DNA of 52,493 bases from Stutzerimonas zhaodongensis (GTDB taxonomy: Bacteria > Pseudomonadota > Gammaproteobacteria > Pseudomonadales > Pseudomonadaceae). Position 1 is the stretch's first letter, and each line of letters begins with the position of its first letter. Both the position numbers and the translations under genes were made by a program. Where the stretch lies: assembly GCF_003696365.1 (NCBI RefSeq), contig NZ_RFFM01000011.1:1-52493 (forward strand), in the 5' to 3' direction. Below, piece by piece: positions 46,146 through 52,493 of this stretch. The notes beneath the pieces were generated by a model that did no database searches, was not told the origin of the DNA, and saw nothing but the letters and a program-made list of their open reading frames with translations.

Positions 46146-46452
46146 GGCGAGGACTCGTTGACGTAAGCGGCCATGTTAGCAGAAGCCTCCTTGGGCTCTG
46201 AGCTGCCTAGCTTCAAGCGCCGCAAATGCCTCGCGATATCCGGCAGACCTTGGGGCGAGCGATGCTGGCACATTGCCCATAAAGTCGCCGGCTCGATTGT
46301 TCGATCGCCGGGGCTGCGCCCCCGGGAGCGACAATAGCTGCGCAGTGGGCACCTTTCCTCTCTGACGTTTCCGAGTAGAATGCCCCCTTTGCACGCAGCC
46401 GTGGTGGCCCTGCGGCCGTGCCTCCATCCCCAGCATGGAAGTCTTTGTCGAT
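46146..46452. other. dciA-secA divergent region with an imperfect hairpin
   Basis: 307 bp without a recognised gene. It contains a GC-rich imperfect hairpin at about 46296-46335 (attgt..acaat outer arms; ccgggg/ccccgg inner arms, 6-nt loop) and a TAGAAT at 46376-46381 that could be a secA -10. No secM-like reading frame is seen. Confidence 0.5.
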
Positions 46453-49191
46453 ATGTTCGCGCCTTTAATGAAGAAGCTCTTTGGTAGCAAGAATGACCGT
46501 GAGGTCAAGCGCATGCTCAAGGCGGTCCAGTCCGTCAATGCGCTCGAAGAGCAGATGCTGTCTCTCTCCGATGAGCAACTACGGAGCAAGACCTTAGATT
46601 TCAAGGCCCGCCTCGGCCAAGGCGAGACCCTCGATCAGATCCTGCCGGAAGCCTTCGCTGTATGCCGCGAAGCGGGCAAGCGTGTAATGGGGATGCGTCA
46701 CTTTGACGTGCAGCTTATCGGTGGCATGACCCTGCACGAGGGCAAGATTGCCGAGATGCGTACCGGTGAAGGTAAGACGCTGGTGGCGACCCTTGCGGTC
46801 TATCTCAACGCTCTCGCCGGTAAAGGCGTCCACGTCGTCACGGTGAACGATTACCTGGCGCGTCGTGATGCCAACTGGATGCGACCACTTTATGAGTTTC
46901 TCGGTCTGACCGTGGGCATCGTTACCCCCTTCCAGCCGCCGGAGGAAAAGCGTGCAGCCTATGCCTCCGATATCACCTACGGCACCAACAACGAATTCGG
47001 CTTCGACTACCTGCGCGATAACATGGCGTTCAGCCTCGAAGAGAAGAATCAGCGCGAGCTCAACTTCGCGGTCATCGACGAGGTGGACTCGATCCTGATC
47101 GACGAGGCTCGGACACCGCTCATCATTTCCGGGCAGGCTGAAGACAGCTCCAAGCTCTATCAGCAGATCAACCAGCTGATCCCGTTGCTCAAGCAGCACA
47201 TCGAGGAAGAGGAAGGCGTCGTCACCCAGGAAGGCCACTTCAGCATCGATGAGAAGACACGTCAGGTCGAGCTCAACGAACAGGGCCACCAATTCGTCGA
47301 AGAGATGCTGACCAAGGCGGGTCTGCTCGCCGAGGGCGAGAGCCTCTACTCGGCGCACAATCTAGGACTGCTGACGCACGTTTACTCCAGCCTTCGGGCG
47401 CACAAGCTGTTCCATCGCAACGTCGAATATATCGTGCAGAACAACCAGGTGCTGCTGATCGATGAGCACACCGGCCGGACCATGCCGGGACGGCGTCTGT
47501 CCGAAGGCCTGCACCAGGCCATCGAGGCTAAGGAAGGCTTGCCGATTCAGCCCGAAAGCCAGACCTTGGCCTCGACAACCTTCCAGAATTACTTCCGCCT
47601 GTACAAGAAGCTGTCGGGTATGACCGGCACCGCCGACACCGAAGCCTTCGAGTTCATGCAGATTTACAGCCTGCCAGTAATGGTGATCCCGACCAACAAG
47701 CCGCTGGCACGCAAGGATTACAACGACCTGGTCTATCTGACCCAGGAAGAGAAGTTCGCTGCGATCATCACCGACATCAAGGACTGCCAGAACAATGGCC
47801 GTCCGGTATTGGTCGGTACTGCGACGATCGAGAGCTCCGAGTACGTATCGCGCCTGCTGGAAAAGGAGGGCATCGAACACAAGGTGCTCAACGCCAAGCA
47901 TCACGACAAGGAAGCCGAGATCATCGCCCAGGCGGGTCGTCCTGGTGCCGTCACCATTGCGACCAACATGGCTGGTCGGGGTACCGACATCTTGCTTGGT
48001 GGCAACTGGGAAGTCGAAGTCGCAGCGCTGGAGAACCCCACCGACGAGCAGGTCGCGCAGATCAAGGCCGACTGGCAGAAGCGTCACCATGCGGTCCTCG
48101 AGGCGGGTGGCCTGCATGTAATCGCCTCCGAACGTCACGAGTCGCGCCGTATCGACAACCAGTTGCGCGGCCGTGCCGGTCGCCAAGGTGATGCCGGTTC
48201 GAGCCGCTTCTACCTGTCGCTGGAAGACAGCCTGATGCGTATCTTCGCCTCCGATCGGGTGAAGAACTTCATGAAAGCGCTGGGTATGGAATCCGGAGAA
48301 GCCATCGAGCATCGCATGGTCACCAATGCCATCGAGAAGGCCCAGCGCAAGGTCGAAGGCCGCAACTTCGACATGCGCAAGCAGTTGCTCGAATACGACG
48401 ATGTCGCCAACGAGCAGCGCAAAGTCATCTACCACATGCGTAACAGTCTGCTGGCCGCTGAGGAGATCGGCGAAACCATCAGCGAATTCCGCCGCGAGGC
48501 CCTTGATCACGCGATCAGTCAGCATATTCCGCCACAATCGCTGCCAGAGCAGTGGGATATCGCCGGTCTGGAGGCAGTGTTGTACAGCGATTTCGGTACG
48601 CGCTTGCCGGTCCAGCAGTGGCTCGACGACGATGAAAAGCTGTACGAGGAAACCCTTCGCGAGCGCATTCTCGAGGCCCTCGTAGCGGCCTACCACGAGA
48701 AAGAAGAGCTGGCCGGCGCCGAGGCGCTGCGCACCTTCGAGAAGCAGATTGTGCTGCGAGTGCTGGATGACCTCTGGAAGGATCATCTGTCCACAATGGA
48801 CCACTTGCGTCACGGCATTCATCTGCGTGGCTACGCGCAGAAGAACCCCAAGCAGGAGTACAAGCGCGAGTCGTTCGCCCTGTTCCAGGATCTGCTGGAG
48901 TCCATCAAGCGCGACAGCATCCGCGTGCTATCCCACGTGCAGGTGCGTCGGGAGGACCCCGTCGAGGAAGAACAGCGTCTGCGCCGTGAGGCCGAGGAGC
49001 TGGCGCAACGCATGCAATTCCAGCATGAGGAGGTATCTGCGCTGGAGCCTGCCGAGGAGCAGTCAGAAGCCGAGGGTGGCGTTGCAGCCGCAACCGCGCC
49101 CGTCCGCACCGAGCAGAAGATCGGGCGTAATGAACCCTGCCCATGTGGCTCCGGTAAAAAGTACAAGCACTGTCATGGACAGGTTCAATAA
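46453..49191 (+). CDS. secA: Preprotein translocase ATPase SecA
   Basis: Motor ATPase that drives unfolded proteins through SecYEG. 912 residues from [20 protein letters not shown]. Walker A is MRTGEGKT (102-109), the DEAD-box equivalent is [17 protein letters not shown], followed by the preprotein-binding domain, a second RecA domain ([22 protein letters not shown]) and a C-terminal zinc motif [20 protein letters not shown] that binds SecB and lipids. The longer frame (ATG at 46435) lacks conservation. A strong terminator follows. Confidence 0.97.
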   Translation: MFAPLMKKLFGSKNDREVKRMLKAVQSVNALEEQMLSLSDEQLRSKTLDFKARLGQGETLDQILPEAFAVCREAGKRVMGMRHFDVQLIGGMTLHEGKIAEMRTGEGKTLVATLAVYLNALAGKGVHVVTVNDYLARRDANWMRPLYEFLGLTVGIVTPFQPPEEKRAAYASDITYGTNNEFGFDYLRDNMAFSLEEKNQRELNFAVIDEVDSILIDEARTPLIISGQAEDSSKLYQQINQLIPLLKQHIEEEEGVVTQEGHFSIDEKTRQVELNEQGHQFVEEMLTKAGLLAEGESLYSAHNLGLLTHVYSSLRAHKLFHRNVEYIVQNNQVLLIDEHTGRTMPGRRLSEGLHQAIEAKEGLPIQPESQTLASTTFQNYFRLYKKLSGMTGTADTEAFEFMQIYSLPVMVIPTNKPLARKDYNDLVYLTQEEKFAAIITDIKDCQNNGRPVLVGTATIESSEYVSRLLEKEGIEHKVLNAKHHDKEAEIIAQAGRPGAVTIATNMAGRGTDILLGGNWEVEVAALENPTDEQVAQIKADWQKRHHAVLEAGGLHVIASERHESRRIDNQLRGRAGRQGDAGSSRFYLSLEDSLMRIFASDRVKNFMKALGMESGEAIEHRMVTNAIEKAQRKVEGRNFDMRKQLLEYDDVANEQRKVIYHMRNSLLAAEEIGETISEFRREALDHAISQHIPPQSLPEQWDIAGLEAVLYSDFGTRLPVQQWLDDDEKLYEETLRERILEALVAAYHEKEELAGAEALRTFEKQIVLRVLDDLWKDHLSTMDHLRHGIHLRGYAQKNPKQEYKRESFALFQDLLESIKRDSIRVLSHVQVRREDPVEEEQRLRREAEELAQRMQFQHEEVSALEPAEEQSEAEGGVAAATAPVRTEQKIGRNEPCPCGSGKKYKHCHGQVQ

Positions 49192-49214
49192 GCGGCCCTG
49201 TACTCTGTGACTCC

Positions 49215-49249
49215 ACGCCGCGACCGGCTTAGCCGCTCGCGGCGTTTTT
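49215..49249 (+). terminator. Intrinsic terminator of secA
   Basis: acgccgcga (49215-49223) pairs with tcgcggcgt (49237-49245) over 9 bp, with a 13-nt loop and five T residues. Confidence 0.92.
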
Positions 49250-49304
49250 CTCCCTGCTTTTCTAGGTGGCTGAAGGCCATCCAATCGTTCTGAGGAGTGC
49301 ATCA

Positions 49305-50522
49305 ATGGCTGTAGGTCTTGGTCCCTTACCCACACTGCATCCGGTTCCCGGTTTTGAGCTTGGTATCGCCTCTGCTGGTATCAAGCGGCCGGGACGCAAG
49401 GATGTCGTCGTAATGCGCTGTGCAGAAGGTTCGACAGTTGCGGGCGTGTTCACTCTGAACGCTTTTTGCGCTGCACCGGTGATTCTGGCCAAGCAGCGTA
49501 CTCAAGGGACCGTTCGTTACCTTTTGACAAACACCGGCAATGCGAACGCCGGCACTGGTGAGCCGGGCATGCAGGCTGCGATTCGTAGCTGCGCCAGCCT
49601 TGCCAAACTGGCGGGCATCGATGAAAACTCCATTCTGCCGTTCTCGACCGGAGTCATCGGTGAGCCGCTACCAGTAGACAAGATCGAAGCCGCGTTGCCT
49701 GCCGCCCTGGCGGATCTGAGTGAAAATCACTGGGCCGAAGCGGCTACCGGCATCATGACCACTGACACCTTGCCGAAGGGTGCCAGCCGACAGTTCGAAC
49801 ATCAGGGCGTCACCATCACCGTTACCGGTATTTCCAAAGGTGCTGGCATGATCCGCCCGAATATGGCCACCATGCTTGGCTACATTGCGACCGATGCCAA
49901 GGTTAGCCAGGGTGTGCTGCAAGACTTGCTGCGTGACGCGGCCAACAAGTCCTTCAACCGCATCACCATCGATGGCGACACCTCCACCAACGACTGCTGC
50001 ATGCTGATAGCAACCGGCAAGGCGGCGGCTCCGGAAGTCACCGAGGCCAAGGGAGAGTTGTTCACCAAGCTAAAGCAGGCCGTATTCGAGGTGAGTATGG
50101 AAGTGGCGCAGTCCATCGTGCGCGATGGCGAGGGCGCCACCAAGTTCGTCACGGTAGTGGTCAATGGCGGTGCAAACCATCAGGAGTGTCTGGACGTGGG
50201 CTATGCCGTCGCTCATTCGCCACTGATCAAGACAGCGCTGTTCGCCTCCGATCCCAACTGGGGACGTATTCTCGCAGCGGTCGGCCGCGCAGGTGTGCCT
50301 GAACTGGATGTGAGCAAGATCGATGTCTACCTTGGCGCGGTCTGCATTGCCAGCCGGGGTGGTCGCTCTCCCAGTTATACGGAAGAGCAGGGCGCCGCCG
50401 TCATGGCTGAAGCAGAAATCGAGATCCGCATCGAGCTGGGACGAGGTAAGTGCAGCGAGACTATCTGGACCACTGATTTGTCACACGAGTATGTGCGTAT
50501 CAATGCTGAATACCGCACCTGA
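49305..50522 (+). CDS. argJ: Glutamate/ornithine N-acetyltransferase
   Basis: Bifunctional arginine-synthesis enzyme: makes N-acetylglutamate and recycles the acetyl group from N-acetylornithine. It is made as a precursor that cleaves itself into two chains. 405 residues; the self-cleavage site ATML is intact, with nucleophile Thr189 in [23 protein letters not shown] about 8 nt before the ATG at 49305 decides the start over an earlier frame extension to 49266. Followed after 75 bp by the Nudix gene. Confidence 0.96.
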   Translation: MAVGLGPLPTLHPVPGFELGIASAGIKRPGRKDVVVMRCAEGSTVAGVFTLNAFCAAPVILAKQRTQGTVRYLLTNTGNANAGTGEPGMQAAIRSCASLAKLAGIDENSILPFSTGVIGEPLPVDKIEAALPAALADLSENHWAEAATGIMTTDTLPKGASRQFEHQGVTITVTGISKGAGMIRPNMATMLGYIATDAKVSQGVLQDLLRDAANKSFNRITIDGDTSTNDCCMLIATGKAAAPEVTEAKGELFTKLKQAVFEVSMEVAQSIVRDGEGATKFVTVVVNGGANHQECLDVGYAVAHSPLIKTALFASDPNWGRILAAVGRAGVPELDVSKIDVYLGAVCIASRGGRSPSYTEEQGAAVMAEAEIEIRIELGRGKCSETIWTTDLSHEYVRINAEYRT

Positions 50523-50597
50523 TGCAGCGAGGCCGGTTCGCTCGCTGATGCCCTGCCCGCACAGGGAGCCGTACGGATTGTCGCGTGGAGCCGCGGA

Positions 50598-51539
50598 ATG
50601 AAGCGGGTCCATGTGGCTGCGGGCGTGATACGCAGCGGCGACGGCCATGTGCTGATCGCCAAGCGTTCGCTGGACAAGCATCAGGGCGGGCTATGGGAGT
50701 TTCCTGGCGGCAAGGTCGAGGCGGGCGAGACAGCTGAGGCGGCGCTTGGTCGGGAGCTGGCGGAAGAGTTGGGCATCGGTGTGACGGCAGCGCGGCCGCT
50801 GATCAAGATCACGCACGACTATCCCGACAAGCAGGTTCTGTTGGATGTCTGGGAAGTGCTGGCATTCTCCGGCGAGCCGCACGGTGCCGAGGGTCAGCCA
50901 TTGGCTTGGGTGCATCCAGAAGACCTGCCGGGTTTCAGTTTCCCTGCCGCCAATCGGGCCATCGTCGCAGCAGCGCGTCTGCCGGACCATTACCTCATCA
51001 CCCCGGACCACCTATCCCCACCAGAGTTGATCGGCGGCTTGGCATTGGCCCTCGACGCTGGCGTGCGGCTTATCCAGTTGCGTTCGACGTCGCTGGACGG
51101 GCTGGCCTATCGGGCTTTGGCAAGTGAGGTTCTCAGCCTATGTGCCGGCCGGGCAAAGGTGATGCTCAAAGGGCCTTTGGAATGGGCGCGCGATTTTCCG
51201 GCTGCAGGCTGGCATCTCACTGCTCAGCAGATCCGCCAGCATGCGGGAAAGGGTAGGCCGATAGCTTCGAGTCGCTGGCTGGCAGCGTCATGCCACGATG
51301 AGGCCGAAATAGAACTGGCGGCGGAGCTGGGGGTTGATTTCGTCACGGTGTCGCCGATACTGCCTACCGCGACCCATCCGGATGCGCAGGCACTAGGATG
51401 GCACCGCGCCGCCGAATTGTTGGCTGGATTCGGCCAACCCGCCTATTTGCTGGGTGGCCTTGGGCCACGTGATCTGGCTCAGGCATTGCGAGTAGGCGCC
51501 CAGGGCGTGGCAGGTATCCGGGCGTTCTGGCCTGACTGA
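50598..51539 (+). CDS. Nudix hydrolase fused to a ThiE-like domain
   Basis: 313 residues. The N-terminal half (about 1-130) is a MutT-type Nudix domain with the full box GGKVEAGETAEAALGRELAEELG; MutT removes 8-oxo-dGTP from the nucleotide pool. The C-terminal half (about 131-313) resembles thiamin-phosphate synthase (LITPDHL...GVRLIQLRS, ending LLGGLGPRDLAQALRVGAQGVAGIRAFW), but the full ThiE substrate-binding set is not obvious, so it may be a non-catalytic or altered ThiE domain. This fusion is the usual form in pseudomonads, where it follows argJ. No terminator is evident after it. Confidence 0.88.
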   Translation: MKRVHVAAGVIRSGDGHVLIAKRSLDKHQGGLWEFPGGKVEAGETAEAALGRELAEELGIGVTAARPLIKITHDYPDKQVLLDVWEVLAFSGEPHGAEGQPLAWVHPEDLPGFSFPAANRAIVAAARLPDHYLITPDHLSPPELIGGLALALDAGVRLIQLRSTSLDGLAYRALASEVLSLCAGRAKVMLKGPLEWARDFPAAGWHLTAQQIRQHAGKGRPIASSRWLAASCHDEAEIELAAELGVDFVTVSPILPTATHPDAQALGWHRAAELLAGFGQPAYLLGGLGPRDLAQALRVGAQGVAGIRAFWPD

Positions 51540-51641
51540 GCGTGCGTGAGGCCAGGGCTGGATATGTCTGCCAGCCTTGATTGTCGAATTGCCAGTCGAA
51601 ATCGATGTCGTACCCGATGATGTTGCTCATGAGGAATTATG

Positions 51642-51678
51642 ATAGTCAATTACTATCGCAGTGATTTCCTCAATCAAT
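51642..51678 (+). promoter_or_regulatory. OxyR-type binding site upstream of ahpC
   Basis: Four blocks with exact 7-bp spacing: ATAG (51642-51645), CTAT (51653-51656), ATTT (51664-51667) and CAAT (51675-51678). This matches the 37-bp OxyR layout ATAG-N7-CTAT-N7-ATAG-N7-CTAT: the first two blocks are perfect and the last two partial. It ends 69 bp before the ahpC ATG, next to a possible -35, where OxyR activates. Confidence 0.75.
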
Positions 51679-51747
51679 TAACCTTATGCGGTCCCCTGCG
51701 TTATCGTAGCGGCCGTTAAAGTTCTTAACCCCCCGAGGAGTTAGTAG

Positions 51748-52311
51748 ATGTCTCTGATCAACACCCAAGTTCAGCCATTCAAAGTCAACGCTTTTCACAA
51801 TGGCAAGTTCATCGAAGTCACCGAAGAGTCCCTCAAGGGCAAGTGGTCGGTACTGATCTTCATGCCGGCAGCCTTTACTTTCAACTGCCCTACCGAGATC
51901 GAAGACGCTGCCAACAGCTACGCTGAGTTTCAGAAGGCCGGTACCGAGGTGTACATCGTCACCACCGATACCCACTTCTCTCACAAGGTATGGCACGAGA
52001 CTTCCCCCGCAGTAGGCAAGGCTCAGTTCCCGCTGATCGGCGACCCGACTCACCAGCTGACCAACGCTTTCGGCGTACATATCGCTGAAGAAGGTCTGGC
52101 ACTGCGTGGCACCTTCCTGATTAACCCGGAAGGCGTGATCAAGACCGTTGAGATCCATTCCAACGAGATCGCTCGCGACGTCTCCGAGACTCTGCGCAAG
52201 CTGAAGGCCGCTCAGTACACCGCTGCTCACCCGGGCGAAGTGTGCCCAGCCAAGTGGAAAGAAGGCGAAGCCACTCTGGCCCCGTCGCTGGACCTGGTCG
52301 GCAAGATCTAA
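51748..52311 (+). CDS. ahpC: Alkyl hydroperoxide reductase, peroxiredoxin subunit
   Basis: Typical two-Cys peroxiredoxin that reduces H2O2, organic peroxides and peroxynitrite and is recycled by AhpF. 187 residues; peroxidatic Cys47 in FTFNCPTE and resolving Cys166 in GEVCPAKW. The sequence is almost identical to P. aeruginosa AhpC as I recall it. GAGGAG lies about 8 nt before the ATG. An OxyR-type site lies upstream. A terminator-like hairpin separates it from ahpF, consistent with ahpC being made in excess. Confidence 0.97.
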   Translation: MSLINTQVQPFKVNAFHNGKFIEVTEESLKGKWSVLIFMPAAFTFNCPTEIEDAANSYAEFQKAGTEVYIVTTDTHFSHKVWHETSPAVGKAQFPLIGDPTHQLTNAFGVHIAEEGLALRGTFLINPEGVIKTVEIHSNEIARDVSETLRKLKAAQYTAAHPGEVCPAKWKEGEATLAPSLDLVGKI

Positions 52312-52386
52312 ACGGCCTTCCGGGCGCTGCGCTTGGTCGCAGCGTCCACTGTGCTGTATTTCGGACGACTCATCGATCCGAGCTCC

Positions 52387-52420
52387 AACGCCTGGGCGTG
52401 AACCGTCCGGGCGTTTTATT
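52387..52420 (+). terminator. Terminator/attenuator between ahpC and ahpF
   Basis: aacgcctgg (52387-52395) pairs with ccgggcgtt (52407-52415) over 9 positions with one G-T pair, with an 11-nt loop and then ttatt. Partial read-through would lower ahpF relative to ahpC. Confidence 0.75.
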
Positions 52421-52452
52421 ACCTGAATTCTGCAAGAAGGGGATCGCTGCTC

Positions 52453-52493
52453 ATGTTGGACTCCAATCTCAAAGCGCAACTGAAAACCTACCT
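52453..52493 (+). CDS. ahpF: Alkyl hydroperoxide reductase subunit F, 5' end only
   Basis: The first 13 codons read MLDSNLKAQLKTY, matching the AhpF N-terminus; the rest lies beyond the window edge. AhpF is the flavoprotein that passes electrons from NADH to AhpC. A purine-rich site (aagaagggg) lies about 10 nt before the ATG. Confidence 0.85.
   Translation, partial: MLDSNLKAQLKTY

Noticed and set aside
47362..48822. 486-codon open frame antisense to secA
   Set aside because: Shadow of secA in a high-GC genome.
51364..51630. 88-codon minus-strand frame starting MSNIIGYDIDFDWQFD next to the ahpC control region
   Set aside because: Most of it overlaps the Nudix gene antisense, and there is no purine-rich ribosome-binding site. 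The first 30 residues look protein-like, so a truncated gene cannot be fully excluded.
51639..51660. Fur box in front of ahpC
   Set aside because: Some similarity to the Fur consensus, but the four-block 7-bp spacing fits OxyR much better.
51639..51719. 26-codon plus-strand frame (MIVNYYRSDF...) after a GAGGA, upstream of ahpC
   Set aside because: It starts inside the OxyR-type site, upstream of the expected ahpC transcription start, so it is unlikely to be transcribed.

Overview
The window is a GC-rich, gene-dense chromosomal segment of a Pseudomonas-type gammaproteobacterium. The order of the conserved blocks closely follows my recollection of Pseudomonas aeruginosa: mksFEB; holD-rimI; ychF-pth-rplY-prs-tRNA(Gln)-ispE-lolB-TPR; hemA-prfA-prmC-moeB-murI-pagL; uraA-upp/hpt; dciA/secA-argJ-Nudix; and ahpC-ahpF. 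The joins between blocks, plus otsBA and an extra E. coli-type leuA, suggest a P. stutzeri-group (Stutzerimonas) relative. That species-level guess is inference; no rRNA or other decisive marker is present.

Layout. 1-660 holds no convincing gene. 661-5512 (minus) is the MksBEF condensin operon with no visible nuclease partner (mksG/jetD). 5700-8528 (plus) is a tightly packed leuA-holD-rimI operon closed by an intrinsic terminator. 8624-14684 holds an acidic protein of unknown function, the trehalose operon otsBA, a beta-carbonic anhydrase with a DMT-family exporter, an exported alpha/beta hydrolase and a small membrane protein. 14761-19487 holds tRNA-Met with a clear sigma-70 promoter, a divergent dkgB / LysR-regulator pair, a membrane metallophosphoesterase and an alkyladenine glycosylase. 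19821-21056 is a lone curlin-repeat (functional-amyloid type) secreted protein.

21401-28825 (minus) is a housekeeping run: lipoprotein-export factor, isoprenoid kinase, five identical tandem tRNA-Gln genes, PRPP synthetase, ribosomal protein L25, peptidyl-tRNA hydrolase and YchF. 29007-34450 (plus) couples tetrapyrrole synthesis (hemA) to translation termination (prfA and its methyltransferase prmC), then moeB, murI and a PagL-type lipid A deacylase. 34490-37531 covers a YkgJ-type cysteine protein and pyrimidine/purine salvage (uraA, upp, hpt).

38058-44220 is the most accessory-looking part: a DUF1302 outer-membrane protein with locally low GC and a G9 tract, a DUF1329 protein, and a large MalT/LAL-type LuxR regulator. 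Both DUF genes carry A-rich Hfq/Crc-type motifs at their start codons. 44357-52493 returns to core functions: DUF3509, the SOS gene yebG behind a canonical LexA box, the helicase loader dciA, secA, argJ, a Nudix/ThiE-like fusion, and ahpC behind a 37-bp four-block OxyR-type site, followed by the first codons of ahpF.

I did not find a clearly new multi-gene system. The strongest leads are the five-fold tRNA-Gln tandem array, the orphan curlin-repeat protein, the DUF1302/DUF1329/LAL cassette with its Crc-type motifs and G9 tract, and the structured 0.5-kb gap in front of that cassette.
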